64,000 bases of DNA from Streptomyces endocoffeicus (GTDB lineage: Bacteria > Actinomycetota > Actinomycetes > Streptomycetales > Streptomycetaceae): the NCBI RefSeq assembly GCF_016741935.1, contig NZ_JAERRG010000012.1, forward strand, positions 186,001 through 250,000, read 5' to 3'. The position numbers and the translations under genes are program-made. A model generated the notes under the pieces. The model did no database searches, was not told the origin of the DNA, and saw only the letters and a list, made by a program, of their open reading frames with translations. This document shows, one piece after another, positions 40,123 to 49,245 of this stretch (within the stretch, counting starts at the first letter, position 1; every line of letters begins with the position of its first letter).

Positions 40123-40547
40123 GCCTTCGCCCCGCCACCGCTGTCGCCGGCCTCCACCCGCGGAGCGGCCCGCAGATGGTCGCCGATCTGCTCGACCAGC
40201 TCGTTCATGTTGTGGCCGATGATGCCGACATCGGCATCGTCATGGGCCACCACGGCGAGATGGGCGCCTTCGCCGGCCTCGACGATGAACAGAATTCCCC
40301 CGTGGAACTCCGTCATCGACTGCCGTACGCCGCCGCTTCCGTCGCCGAACTCGATGGACGCGCCATGGGCGAGGCTCTGGATGCCCGACGCGATGGCCGC
40401 CAGCTGATCGGCCTGGTCCACGGACAACCCGGAGGAGAGGCACAGCTTGAGACCGTCCCGTGACAGCACCAGGGCGTGGCGCGAGCCCGGGGTCTTCTCC
40501 AGCAGGTTCTCCAACAGCCAGTCCAAGCTGCGGTCGGTGGTGTTCAT
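40119..40547 (-). CDS. cvnB: Conservon roadblock/LC7 protein
   Basis: 142 aa from ATG 40547, chosen because AGAAGGAA is ideally spaced; an upstream in-frame GTG overlapping the cvnA stop is less likely. Roadblock/LC7 fold: LDWLLENLLEKTPGSRHALVLSRDGLKLCLSSGLSVDQADQLAAIASGIQSLA. Acts as MglB-like partner of the CvnD GTPase. Confidence 0.93.
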   Translation of the reverse strand: MNTTDRSLDWLLENLLEKTPGSRHALVLSRDGLKLCLSSGLSVDQADQLAAIASGIQSLAHGASIEFGDGSGGVRQSMTEFHGGILFIVEAGEGAHLAVVAHDDADVGIIGHNMNELVEQIGDHLRAAPRVEAGDSGGGAKA

Positions 40548-40561
40548 CGGCGTTCCTTCTG

Positions 40562-42247
40562 TCACGGCTTGTCGTTCTCGGCAGGCTCGACGGACTCGGC
40601 AGGCTCGGCGGACTCGGCGGTCTCGGTGTGATCTGCGGATATCGAAGGCTCGGTGTCACACGGGTCACCTGCGGCGGAAGTACCGCGGGCCGCCTGGCGG
40701 AAGGCGCCGAAGCGGGCTCCGGCTTCCTCGGGTCGTGGACGGCTGGTCTTGGGCTTGGGTTCCGTCTCGGCCGGCTGGGCGGCCGCGCGGGTGGCGGCGG
40801 CCAGCGTCTCGCCACGGCGCCGCTTGGGCAGCCCGTTGACCCGCGAGGGCTCCGCGGAGGGCTCCGGCGCGGACGACGGCGAAGGGGACGGGGAGGGCGA
40901 AGGGGACGGCGAGGGGGAGGAGGAGGGGGACGGGGACGGGGCGGTCTCCGGCGACGTGAACGGCGCGGCGGCCGGAGCGGACGCGGTCGGGGCGGGCGTG
41001 ACCGTGGCGGTGGACGCGCTCGTCGCGGCGGAGGTGGCGGACGTGGCGGACGTGGCGGACGTGGTGGACGTGGCGGACGTCTGCCGGGGGACCCCGGTGC
41101 GGACGGTGCCCGGCGTGTCGAGGACGACGGCGTCCTGGTTGATGTGCGTGACCAGCTGCTGCGGGATCAGGACCACGACACCCGTGCCGCCCCGCGCGGA
41201 CGGCCGGAAGGAGACGGTGAGCCCGTGCTTGCGGGCCAGACAGCCGACGACCGCGAGGCCCAGCCGGGTGCCGGACAGGGTCATCAGGTCCAGGCTCTCG
41301 GAGGAGACGGCCTTCTGGGCGCGGTCCAGGGCGGCCGGGCCCATCACCAGGCCACCGTCCTCGACGGTCACCACGATGCCCGCGTGCGTCTCCTCGACGT
41401 ACACGTGCACCTCCTCGGTGGGAGGCGAGAAGCTGGCGGCGTTGTCCATCAGTTCGGCGAGGGCGTGCATGACGCCCTCGGCCGCGTAACCGGCCACCGC
41501 GGCGTTGCTGGTCGAGTGGACCCGTACCCGCTGGAAGGCGCTGATCCGGCCGATCGCGCCGCGCAGCACGGACTCCATGACGATCGGCTTGGTCCAGCGG
41601 CGCCCGGAGCGGGCACCGGTCAGCACCGCGATACTGTCCGCGATCCGGCCCGCCTGGGCGGTGGTGTGGTCCAGCTTCAGCAGATCGCCGAGGACGGTCT
41701 CGTCGTGGCGGTTCTCCATCTCCCGGAGGTCGGCCAGCATGCTGGTGGCCAGCGCCTGGACGCGGCCCGCGGCGTTGGCGCACGCGGCCATCGCGGAGGC
41801 GCGCATCCGCTCACCGTCGCCGATCTCGCGCAGCAGGGTCCGCAGCAGATACTGATGGGCCCGGCTGGTGGGGCGCTCCATGCGGGTGATCACGGTTTCC
41901 ACCGAGCCGCCCTCGCGCAGTTGCCGCACCGCGGACGGAATCGTTTCCTCTGCGAGCCGGGTGGCCTCGATCTCCTTCGCGGCGGCCGCGCTCTCCAGCG
42001 AGGTGACCCGCTCCTGGAGACGGCCGATGGTCCGCGAACGGCTGGCGGCGACCGCGAGCGTCACCCCCAGCAGCACGGCGGCGGCTCCGCAGAAGACGGC
42101 GACGAAGGCGCGCTGTGCGGATGGCACCGCGGTGGTCACCCACAGTCCCGCTCCGGCGGCGACAACTACGGCCAGCAGGGGGACGGTCAGGGCCCCGCGC
42201 GTCACCGAAGGCCCTTTGTACGGATGGCTGGATATGTGTGCTGACAT
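40562..42247 (-). CDS. cvnA: Conservon sensor histidine-kinase-like protein
   Basis: 561 aa. Two N-terminal transmembrane helices (about 20-42 and 47-68), a coiled coil, a nitrate/sulfonate-sensor-like helical core, then a HATPase_c domain (about 240-365) with N-box ELMDNAASFSPP and G1/G2 boxes (VEDGGLVMG, GTRLGLAVVGCLA). The usual phospho-acceptor H-box is not obvious. The C-terminal 190 residues are low complexity (SATSATSATSA, SPSPSPSPSPS) with Pro/Glu repeats. First gene of the cvnABCD-P450 operon. Confidence 0.92.
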   Translation of the reverse strand: MSAHISSHPYKGPSVTRGALTVPLLAVVVAAGAGLWVTTAVPSAQRAFVAVFCGAAAVLLGVTLAVAASRSRTIGRLQERVTSLESAAAAKEIEATRLAEETIPSAVRQLREGGSVETVITRMERPTSRAHQYLLRTLLREIGDGERMRASAMAACANAAGRVQALATSMLADLREMENRHDETVLGDLLKLDHTTAQAGRIADSIAVLTGARSGRRWTKPIVMESVLRGAIGRISAFQRVRVHSTSNAAVAGYAAEGVMHALAELMDNAASFSPPTEEVHVYVEETHAGIVVTVEDGGLVMGPAALDRAQKAVSSESLDLMTLSGTRLGLAVVGCLARKHGLTVSFRPSARGGTGVVVLIPQQLVTHINQDAVVLDTPGTVRTGVPRQTSATSTTSATSATSATSAATSASTATVTPAPTASAPAAAPFTSPETAPSPSPSSSPSPSPSPSPSPSPSSAPEPSAEPSRVNGLPKRRRGETLAAATRAAAQPAETEPKPKTSRPRPEEAGARFGAFRQAARGTSAAGDPCDTEPSISADHTETAESAEPAESVEPAENDKP

Positions 42248-42522
42248 CTATCAGGTCCTCATGGGCGCGTTGAGGTTTTTGGCTGGACCACGCGGACATC
42301 AAGCCGTGGGCGCCACATGTTAGTAGAGTCACGTCGGTTTGACCTTGCCATCTCGGCATACAGATCATGACGACTCGTCAAATCGAGCCGCTGAGCAGCG
42401 TCATGTTCCGGACGCATATGACGCTGCCATTGACGCAGCCCTTGGCGCCGTCCTTGGCGCCACCCTTGACGCGGCCCTTGACGCGGCCCTTGACGCCGCC
42501 ACCGTCGGCCCGCCCGACGGCG
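42248..42522. promoter_or_regulatory. cvnA upstream region with 12-bp tandem repeats
   Basis: 275 bp between cvnA and the 3' end of the SpoIIE-type phosphatase gene. It contains six imperfect 12-bp units (GCCCTTGACGCG type) at 42426-42497. The rest, nearer cvnA, is AT-richer (42300-42370) and should hold the operon promoter. A short plus-strand frame with DAALDAALDAA repeats is produced by the repeats and is not a gene. Confidence 0.5.
42426..42497. repeat. Six 12-bp tandem repeats
   Basis: Units at 42426, 42438, 42450, 42462, 42474 and 42486, each close to GCCCTTGACGCG. They contain TTGAC in phase every 12 bp. Confidence 0.85.
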
Positions 42523-45285
42523 CTAAGGAATCGCCAGCTCGGCCCAGATGACCTTGCCGTCCGCGGTGTAGCGGGTGCCCCATCGCTCGGCGAACTGCGC
42601 GACCAGGAACAGCCCCCGGCCGCCCTCGTCCATCGTCGCCGCGTACCGCAGATGCGGAGAGGTGCTGCTGGTGTCGGAGACCTCGCAGATCAGCGCGCGG
42701 TCGCGGAGGACCTGCACCCGGATCGGGCCGGTGGCGTGCCGGATGGCGTTGGTGATCAGCTCGCTGAGCACCAGCTCGGCGGTGAACGCGGTCTCGTCCA
42801 GCCCCCACTCCGCCAGCTTCCGCATGACCTCCGCGCGCACCCCGGACACCGCGGCGGGGTCGGACGGCACCTCCCAGGAGGCCACGCGGTCGCCGCCCAC
42901 GACCCGGGTCCGGGCGGCGATCAGGGCGATGTCATCGCTCGGGTTGCTGGGCAGCAGCGCGTCCAGCACCTCGGTACAGATCTCGTCGGGGGTCCGGCCG
43001 GGGCGGGACAGGGCACCGCGCAGCATCTCCAGACCGGTGTCGATCTCCCGTCGGCGGTCCTCGATGAGCCCGTCCGTGTAGAGGACGAGATCGCTGCCCT
43101 CGGCCAGCTCCACCTCGGCGGTCTCGAACGGCAGCCCGCCCAGGCCCAGCGGCGGTCCCGCGGGAAGTTCCAGGAACTCCACCGGACCGTCCGGACGCAC
43201 CAGCGCGGGCGGCGGATGGCCGGCCCGCGCCATCGTGCAACGCCGCGTCACCGGATCGTAGATCGCGTACAGACACGTCGCCCCGGTGATGCCCTCGCTG
43301 CCACCTCCGCCACCGCTGCCGTCGCCGTTCGGCCCACCCGGGCCCTCGTCCTGGTCGATCCGGGCGATCAGATCGTCGAGGTGGGAGAGGATCTCATCGG
43401 GCGGGAGGTCGAGCGTGGAGAAGTTGTGCACCGCCGTCCGCAGCCGCCCCATCGTCGCCGCCGCGTGCAGACCGTGCCCGACCACATCGCCCACCACCAG
43501 CGCCACCCGCGCCCCCGGCAGCGGGATGACGTCGAACCAGTCGCCCCCGACGCCCGACTCCGCCGGCAGATAGCGGAAGGCCACGTCCAGGGCGCTCTGG
43601 CTGGGCAGGGCGCGGGGCAGCAGGCTGTGCTGCAGGGTCACCGCCATGGTGTGCTCGCGGGTGTAGCGGCGGGCGTTGTCGATGCAGACCGCCGCGTGCG
43701 AGGCGAGCTCCTCGGCGAGGGACACCTCTTCCTGGTCGAAGGGCTCGCGCTGCTTCATCCGCCAGAAGTTGACCACGCCCAGCAGCACGCCCCGGGCCCG
43801 CAGCGGCACGGTGGCCAGCGACCGGACGCCGTATTCGAGGACCTTGGCGGTCTGCTCGGGATCCTGTGCCTGCCAGCCGGTGGCCTCGGAGAGATCGGCC
43901 TCCACGACCGGCTCGCCCTCGCTCAGCCCGAACGCCTGGGGCGAGGACGAGACGAACGCGAACACCCGGCCGACCGGATAGAAGGGGTGGTCGGGCCGGA
44001 TGCCGTGGACGGCCGACCGGCACATCTCGACACCGCCGACGGCCAGTGGCTCATCGCCGCGCGGCACGGGCTCCGCCAGGTCGACCGTGACGAAGTCGGC
44101 GAAGCGGTCCACCGCCACCTGCGCCAGTTCCTCGGCGGTACGGCTCACATCGAGCGTGGTGCCGATCTCCACGCTCGCGTCGTACAGCAGCTTGAGCCGC
44201 TTCTGGGCCACTTCGGCGCGGCCGGAGAGGGCGCGCAGTTCGGTGGAGTCGCGCAGGGTGGCGACGCTGCCGGGCGGGCCGCCGGCGCGGTCGGTGAGCC
44301 GGTTGTTGATGGCCAGCAGTCGGTCGCCGGCCACCAGCACCTCGTCGGTGACATCGCGCCCGGAGGCCAGGACGTCGGCGACATGGGGCTCCAGGCCCAG
44401 GTCGTCCACCAGCCGCCCCTCCGGCCGCGGCGGCAGTTCGAGCAGCCGGGACGCCTCGTCGTTGGCGAGCACCAGCCGCCCGTCGTCGCCGACGATCAGC
44501 ACCCCCTCGCGCACCGAGTGCAGCACCGCGTCATGGTGCTCGTACATCCGCGTCATCTCGACCGGGTCCAGGCCACGGGTCTGCCGCCGCAGCCGTTTGG
44601 TCACCAGCGCGGTGCCGCCGGTGGCGAGCACGAGTGAGGCGGAGACGGCGCCGACGAGGAGCGGCAGCTGGCGGTTGGCGAGCCCGCTCACCTTCTTGAC
44701 CGTGATTCCCGCGCCGACCGCGCCGACGACCTTGTGGTGGCTGTCGAAGATGGGCGCCACCGCGTCCATCGCCTCGCCCAGTGTGCCGGGGCCGGTTTCG
44801 CTGGTGGTGTGCCCGTGCAGCGCAGGCTCGATGGTGCCGACGTAGTGCTTGCCGATCCGGTTGAGCTTGGGGTGGGTGAGCCGGATGCCCTTGGTGTTCA
44901 GGACCACGACGAAGTCGAGCCCGGTTCTCTTCCGGGCGGCCTCGGCCTTCGGCTGGAGCACCTTGGTGGGGTTGGGGCTGTGCAGGGCCTTGACGATACC
45001 GGGGGAGTTGGCGAACGACTCGGCGACCGCGATGGACCGGCCGCGGGCCTCGTCGGTGGCGTCGTGCCGCACCTGGAGCACCAGGGCGACGGTGGCCGCC
45101 GCGCCGAGCAGCAGCACGATCACGAGCTGCAGGATGAAGACCTGCCCGGCGACGCTGCGAACGCTCAGCCACGATCGAAAGCGCCGGCCCGCCACCTCCG
45201 GGTGCTCCCGCCGTCGACTCCGTGGGCGCCGACCGGGGAACATGCGGGCAGCCCACGATCGACCCATAAACCGGGCCATACACAT
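42523..45285 (-). CDS. Multi-domain SpoIIE/PP2C phosphatase sensor (Cache-PAS-GAF-PP2C-HATPase)
   Basis: 920 aa. Transmembrane helix about 47-70, extracellular sCache-like domain (about 72-205; SPGIVKALHSPNPTKVLQPKAE, GLDFVVVLNTKGIRLTHP), second helix about 207-228, PAS (about 245-350), GAF (about 370-545), PP2C/SpoIIE domain (about 575-785; GGDWFDVIPLPGARVALVVGDVVGHG, YTDGLIEDRR, DDIALIA) and C-terminal RsbW-type HATPase (about 800-920; ELVLSELITNAIRHATG, GGRGLFLVAQ). Membrane receptor that probably dephosphorylates an anti-anti-sigma factor and carries its own kinase-like domain. Several ATGs occur in the first 10 codons. Confidence 0.92.
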   Translation of the reverse strand: MCMARFMGRSWAARMFPGRRPRSRRREHPEVAGRRFRSWLSVRSVAGQVFILQLVIVLLLGAAATVALVLQVRHDATDEARGRSIAVAESFANSPGIVKALHSPNPTKVLQPKAEAARKRTGLDFVVVLNTKGIRLTHPKLNRIGKHYVGTIEPALHGHTTSETGPGTLGEAMDAVAPIFDSHHKVVGAVGAGITVKKVSGLANRQLPLLVGAVSASLVLATGGTALVTKRLRRQTRGLDPVEMTRMYEHHDAVLHSVREGVLIVGDDGRLVLANDEASRLLELPPRPEGRLVDDLGLEPHVADVLASGRDVTDEVLVAGDRLLAINNRLTDRAGGPPGSVATLRDSTELRALSGRAEVAQKRLKLLYDASVEIGTTLDVSRTAEELAQVAVDRFADFVTVDLAEPVPRGDEPLAVGGVEMCRSAVHGIRPDHPFYPVGRVFAFVSSSPQAFGLSEGEPVVEADLSEATGWQAQDPEQTAKVLEYGVRSLATVPLRARGVLLGVVNFWRMKQREPFDQEEVSLAEELASHAAVCIDNARRYTREHTMAVTLQHSLLPRALPSQSALDVAFRYLPAESGVGGDWFDVIPLPGARVALVVGDVVGHGLHAAATMGRLRTAVHNFSTLDLPPDEILSHLDDLIARIDQDEGPGGPNGDGSGGGGGSEGITGATCLYAIYDPVTRRCTMARAGHPPPALVRPDGPVEFLELPAGPPLGLGGLPFETAEVELAEGSDLVLYTDGLIEDRRREIDTGLEMLRGALSRPGRTPDEICTEVLDALLPSNPSDDIALIAARTRVVGGDRVASWEVPSDPAAVSGVRAEVMRKLAEWGLDETAFTAELVLSELITNAIRHATGPIRVQVLRDRALICEVSDTSSTSPHLRYAATMDEGGRGLFLVAQFAERWGTRYTADGKVIWAELAIP

Positions 45286-45378
45286 ACATCTACACCGGGA
45301 ATTCTTGGAAGGCGAATCTCCGCTTCCGATGACCAGGCGGCCATCACGTTCCGCATATGATGTGCGACTTTCCGTTCG

Positions 45379-45430
45379 CGACGGGCTCGCGACGGGCTCG
45401 CGGTGGGCTCACGGCGGGCTCACGGCGGGC
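45379..45430. repeat. Nearly five 11-bp tandem repeats
   Basis: CGACGGGCTCG-type units at 45379, 45390, 45401, 45412 and a partial at 45423, in the divergent region upstream of the DUF7144-type gene. Confidence 0.85.
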
Positions 45431-45467
45431 GAGGTGCCGAAGACGAGGGTGTATGCAAATCTGAGAA

Positions 45468-45484
45468 AAGGGTAATTCACCCTT
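45468..45484. promoter_or_regulatory. Operator-like inverted repeat
   Basis: AAGGGT-N5-ACCCTT, a perfect 6-bp dyad, 57 bp upstream of the membrane-protein ATG at 45541 and just downstream of the 11-bp repeats. Surrounding DNA (45450-45490) is AT-rich for this genome and probably contains the promoter. Confidence 0.45.
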
Positions 45485-45540
45485 ATTGCCGCGAATCGGT
45501 GTCGTGGCGGCGCCGATCGCGCCGGACGAAGGAGCCCGAC

Positions 45541-46011
45541 ATGGCCAGTCACGCCGGTGGAGTTCAGACAGGGGCCGCTCCCGGCCATATGCACCGGGCG
45601 GTGAGCGGATGGCTTGTCTTCGCGGGGGTGATGATGATCTTCGGTGGTCTGATGAACCTGCTCCAGGGCATCTCGGCCATCCGGACCGACCGGGTCTTCC
45701 TGGTCACGCAGAGCTATATCTTCCAGTTCGACCTCGCCGGATGGGGCTGGGTCCACCTGGCCCTCGGGATCGCCGTGGTGATCGCCGGGTTCGCGGTGTT
45801 CACCGGTGCGATGTGGGCCCGTGTCACGGGCGTGGTGCTGGCCGGTCTCGCGCTGATCGCCAACTTCCTGTGGCTGCCCTACTACCCGGTCTGGGCCACG
45901 GTGCTGCTCATCATCGACGCCCTGGTGATCTGGGGGCTGTGCGCCGGACCGAGCCGTGGCGGCGCGGGACGCGCGGAGATGGGAGGGCCCGAGGCGGGAC
46001 GCACCGCCTGA
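45541..46011 (+). CDS. Four-helix integral membrane protein (DUF7144-like)
   Basis: 156 aa, ATG 45541 after GAAGGAGCCC. Four transmembrane helices (about 22-42, 66-88, 92-112, 118-138) with conserved-looking GWLVFAGVMMIFGGLMNLLQGI, GWGWVHLALGIAV and LIANFLWLPYYPVWATVLL. This pattern is common in Streptomyces as a small hypothetical membrane protein; the function is unknown. Divergent from the phosphatase gene. Confidence 0.85.
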   Translation: MASHAGGVQTGAAPGHMHRAVSGWLVFAGVMMIFGGLMNLLQGISAIRTDRVFLVTQSYIFQFDLAGWGWVHLALGIAVVIAGFAVFTGAMWARVTGVVLAGLALIANFLWLPYYPVWATVLLIIDALVIWGLCAGPSRGGAGRAEMGGPEAGRTA

Positions 46012-46059
46012 GGGACGTGATGCCTGGTTTCCCGGCAGGGCGCGGGGCAGGCTGGAGCC

Positions 46060-47598
46060 ATGCTGCTGGCTGATGTCGCGCTGACCTCCCGCCAGGTCGC
46101 GGCCACCGCCGCCCGCTCGGAGAAGATCGCCGCACTGGCCCGGCTGTTCCGGCGCACGGAACCGGCCGAGGCGGCCGTGGTGATCACCTACCTCGCGGGC
46201 AGGCTGCCCCAGCGCCGCACCGGAGTGGGCTGGTCCACCCTGCGCCACCGGCGGGAACCCGCCGCCGAGCCGACGCTCGCGGTGCTCGATGTGGACGAGG
46301 CCCTGAGCCGGGTCGCGGCGGTCGCCGGCACCGGTGCGACGGCGACCCGCAAGCGGCTGGTGGGCGAGCTGCTGTCCGCCGCGACCAAGGAGGAGCAGGG
46401 CTTTCTGCTCGGCCTGATCGGCGGCGAGCTGCGGCAGGGGGCGCTGGAGGGGCTGGCCGTGGAGGGGCTCGCCGAGGCGGTCGGCGCACCGGCCGCCGAG
46501 GTGCGCCGGGCGGTGATGGTCGGCGGGTCGCTGGGCACGGTGGCCGAGGCGCTGCTGGCGCGCGGCCCGGAGGCGCTGGCCGACTTCCGGCTCGAGGTGG
46601 GGCGGCCGGTGCTGCCGATGCTCGCGCAGAGCGCCAAGGATCTCGACGAGGCCATGGACCGGCTGGGGGCGTGCGCGGTCGAGGAGAAGCTGGACGGGAT
46701 CCGGGTGCAGGTGCACCGGGACGGCGAGGAGGTACGGATCTACACCCGCACCCTCGACGAGATCACCGCGCGGCTGCCCGAGGTGGTCACGGCGGCGCGG
46801 GAGCTGGCGGTGGACCGGGCGATCCTCGACGGCGAGGTGATCCTGCTGGACGCGGAGGGGCGGCCCCGCCCGTTCCAGGAGACCTCCGGCCGGGTCGGCT
46901 CCCGGCTCGATGTGGCCGGGGCGTCGGCCGCGCTGCCGCTGTCCCCCGTCTTCTTCGATCTGCTCGTGGTGGACGACCGCGATCTGCTCGACCTCCCGAC
47001 CCGCGAGCGCCATGCCGAACTGGCCCGGATCGCCCCCGGGCCCCGGCGGGTGCGGCGGCTGGTGGCCGACGACCCGGCGAATCCGGAAACCCGGCGGGCG
47101 GCCGGTGAGTTCGCGGCGGACGTGCTGGCCCGGGGGCATGAGGGGGTGCTGGTCAAGGGGTTGGAGGCGCCGTACGGCGCGGGCCGGCGCGGGGCGTCCT
47201 GGCTGAAGGTCAAGCCGGTGCACACGCTGGATCTGGTGGTGCTGGCGGCGGAGTGGGGGCACGGCCGCCGTACCGGGAAGCTGTCCAACCTCCACCTGGG
47301 CGCGCGGGCGCCGGACGGCACGTACGTGATGCTGGGCAAGACGTTCAAGGGGCTGACCGACGTGATGCTGGAGTGGCAGACGGAGGCGCTGCTGGGGATC
47401 GCGGTCAGCGACGACGGCTGGGTGGTGCGGGTGCGGCCGGAGCTGGTGGTGGAGGTGGCCTTCGACGGGCTGCAGCGATCGTCCCGCTATCCGGCGGGCG
47501 TCACGCTGCGGTTCGCGCGGGTGCTGCGCTACCGGGAGGACAAACCGGCGGACCAGGCGGACACGGTCGAGACGGTGCTGGCGCTGCGGAGTGGGTGA
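46060..47598 (+). CDS. lig: ATP-dependent DNA ligase
   Basis: 512 aa. N-terminal DNA-binding domain (1-200), then the nucleotidyltransferase with motif I EEKLDGIRVQVH (adenylated K210), motif III IYTRTLDEIT, motif IV DGEVILLD, motif V ASWLKVKP, and a C-terminal OB-fold (about 400-512; GKTFKGLTDVMLEWQ, VEVAFDGLQRSSRYPAGVTLRFARV). This is the LigB-type actinobacterial single-polypeptide ligase, probably a repair enzyme beside the essential NAD-dependent LigA. Confidence 0.93.
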   Translation: MLLADVALTSRQVAATAARSEKIAALARLFRRTEPAEAAVVITYLAGRLPQRRTGVGWSTLRHRREPAAEPTLAVLDVDEALSRVAAVAGTGATATRKRLVGELLSAATKEEQGFLLGLIGGELRQGALEGLAVEGLAEAVGAPAAEVRRAVMVGGSLGTVAEALLARGPEALADFRLEVGRPVLPMLAQSAKDLDEAMDRLGACAVEEKLDGIRVQVHRDGEEVRIYTRTLDEITARLPEVVTAARELAVDRAILDGEVILLDAEGRPRPFQETSGRVGSRLDVAGASAALPLSPVFFDLLVVDDRDLLDLPTRERHAELARIAPGPRRVRRLVADDPANPETRRAAGEFAADVLARGHEGVLVKGLEAPYGAGRRGASWLKVKPVHTLDLVVLAAEWGHGRRTGKLSNLHLGARAPDGTYVMLGKTFKGLTDVMLEWQTEALLGIAVSDDGWVVRVRPELVVEVAFDGLQRSSRYPAGVTLRFARVLRYREDKPADQADTVETVLALRSG

Positions 47599-47648
47599 AC
47601 GGGGCCCTCGGGGGCGGCGGCGGCCGGACGGGGGCGGCGGCCGGACCT

Positions 47649-47896
47649 TGACGCCTGCGGCGGGCTGTTCCCCTCCCCGCCCCTTCCCACAACTGGGGGT
47701 CCAGGGGCAGGTAGGGGAAAGCATCGGTATGCGGCTCCGCCGCGTGGGGTCTGGGGCGCAGCCCCAGTTACGGGAAGGGGCGGGTAGGGGAAGCTCCGCC
47801 GCGTGGTCCGCCCGCCCCCCAGGACCCCGGGGCCGCGGGGTGCGGGGCGCGGGGCGCGGGGCGGTCCGGGGCCCGGGGTCCGGGGTCAGGCCGGGC
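47649..47896. repeat. Second copy of the structured intergenic element plus its inverted half
   Basis: 47649-47698 repeats 5858-5908 almost base for base. A partial inverted copy lies at about 47751-47790, so 47673-47697 and 47763-47787 pair over 25 bp with three mismatches. To the right is a GGGGCGC-rich simple tract (47833-47880). The block separates convergent ligase and alginate-lyase genes and probably ends both transcripts. No gene is seen in this stretch. Confidence 0.75.
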
Positions 47897-49135
47897 TCAG
47901 GACGGGTTGTCCGCGTGGGTCAGGGTCTCCCAGCCCAGGAAGAGGCTGTTGGTGCCCGCCGGGCGCTGTTGCTCGGTGAGCTTCTGGGTGTTGGCCATGG
48001 CGATGCCGAGCCGGTTGTGCAGGGCGTTGTAGCCGACCTCGGTGATCGGGCCGAGGCCGCGCTTGACGCTGCCGCCGCACAGCCAGGACGGCGGGGCCTC
48101 GCCCAGCTCGTACTTCGACTGGAAGCCCAGCGCCTGCCGCAGCCGCTCGCCCACCTCGGGGTAGAGGTCCTGGCCCTGGATCCGGCTGGTCTCGGCGACG
48201 TGCGCGATGGAGGCGATGCCGTATCCGGTGTGGGTGAAGTCGCGGCAGGTCTCCTGGGTGAGCCCGGTGACGAAGGTCGACTGGCCCTGCCAGTACTTGA
48301 TGATCTTGTCGCGGGTGTCGAGGCCGCTGCCGGGCGCGGTCTTGGGCAGGGAGCCGTCGGACTCCAGGTAGACATACGCGGGGACGCGGCCGCGGTACTT
48401 GGCGATCGCCTTGTCGTAGCTGGTCCGGTCGTCCAGGAAGACGGAGATGCCGGCGGCGGCCTCCACCATCACCAGCTCCCAGTTGCCGTTGGAGTTCGAG
48501 CCGCCGATGACCTTCGGCAGGTAGACGGTGCGCAGCATGGTCTTGAAGCGGTCGATCGAGGCGGCGGACCAGCCGTCGTAGCTGTAGCGGATGATCTCGG
48601 CCGCCCGGGGCCAGGAGGATCCGGCCCAGCCGGTCTGCAGCGGGGCGTTGCTGTTGGTGTGGTCCTTGATGGTGGCCGACCAGGCGTCCATGATCTGGAT
48701 GGCCTTGTCGGCGTAGCGGCTGTCGCGGGTGATGTACCAGGCCAGCGAGAGCGAGTAGGCGGCGAGCGCGTCCTGGCGCTCATCGGTGCAGCCGATGTTG
48801 GGGTCGGAGTACGGACCGCATTCGACGACCGCGCGGGGCTTGGGGGTGCGCGACAGCGAGGCGTACGGGCTCGCCAGCATCGCGTCGTACGCGCCCTTCC
48901 AGGGCTGGGCACCGGCGTTCACCTTGGAGCGGACGAAGTCGAGCTGGGCGCGGCTGACGAGGACGCCGGGGTGGGTGAAGGCGGCCTTGGGCGTGGCCTT
49001 GGGCGCCGCTTCGGTGATGGCCTCGGACGCGGTGGACCGCCGGGTCTGCCCGGCCGTGGCCGGGCCGCTGAGGATGCCCGCGAACAGCGCGGCCAGCGCT
49101 GTGGCGAGGGCGAGATACAGGGCTCTGGTGCGCAT
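47897..49135 (-). CDS. Secreted alginate-lyase-family protein
   Basis: 412 aa from ATG 49135 with AGGAGAG upstream. Signal peptide MRTRALYLALATALAALFAGILSGPATA. Mature part has the (alpha/alpha) toroid style of alginate lyase family PF05426: HPGVLVSRAQLDFVRSKVNAGAQPWKGAYDAM, ALAAYSLSLAWYITRDSRYADKAIQIMDAWS, GSNSNGNWELVMVEAAAGI (catalytic Asn/His-region equivalent) and HTGYGIASIAHVAETSRIQG. Substrate may be another uronate polymer. Divergent from the EEP gene, with a DasR-like palindrome between them. Confidence 0.85.
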   Translation of the reverse strand: MRTRALYLALATALAALFAGILSGPATAGQTRRSTASEAITEAAPKATPKAAFTHPGVLVSRAQLDFVRSKVNAGAQPWKGAYDAMLASPYASLSRTPKPRAVVECGPYSDPNIGCTDERQDALAAYSLSLAWYITRDSRYADKAIQIMDAWSATIKDHTNSNAPLQTGWAGSSWPRAAEIIRYSYDGWSAASIDRFKTMLRTVYLPKVIGGSNSNGNWELVMVEAAAGISVFLDDRTSYDKAIAKYRGRVPAYVYLESDGSLPKTAPGSGLDTRDKIIKYWQGQSTFVTGLTQETCRDFTHTGYGIASIAHVAETSRIQGQDLYPEVGERLRQALGFQSKYELGEAPPSWLCGGSVKRGLGPITEVGYNALHNRLGIAMANTQKLTEQQRPAGTNSLFLGWETLTHADNPS

Positions 49136-49231
49136 GGGGGCGGCTCTCCTGACGGTGAGTTCGTATGTGTGAACAACGGATGCCGACATGAACTCCTATG
49201 GTGTTCCGGGAAGTTAGCTCATGAACACGTC

Positions 49232-49245
49232 AAGGTCTAGACCTT
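49232..49245. promoter_or_regulatory. Perfect 14-bp palindrome resembling a DasR/HutC-type operator
   Basis: AAGGTCTAGACCTT at 49232-49245, with outer arms ATGAAC (49221-49226) and GTTCAT (49248-49253). The inner GGTCTAGACC equals the core of the Streptomyces dre site bound by the GntR/HutC regulator DasR. It lies ~100 bp upstream of the alginate-lyase ATG and ~50 bp upstream of the EEP start, able to control both. Confidence 0.6.

Noticed and set aside
42339..42551. Plus-strand 70-codon frame with DAALDAALDAA repeats
   Set aside because: Arises from the 12-bp tandem array; no ribosome site and it runs into the phosphatase 3' end.
40460..44637. Very long plus-strand open frames opposite cvnA and the phosphatase
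   Set aside because: Compositional shadows (runs of Gly/Arg or Gln/His); real genes on the minus strand have complete domain sets.
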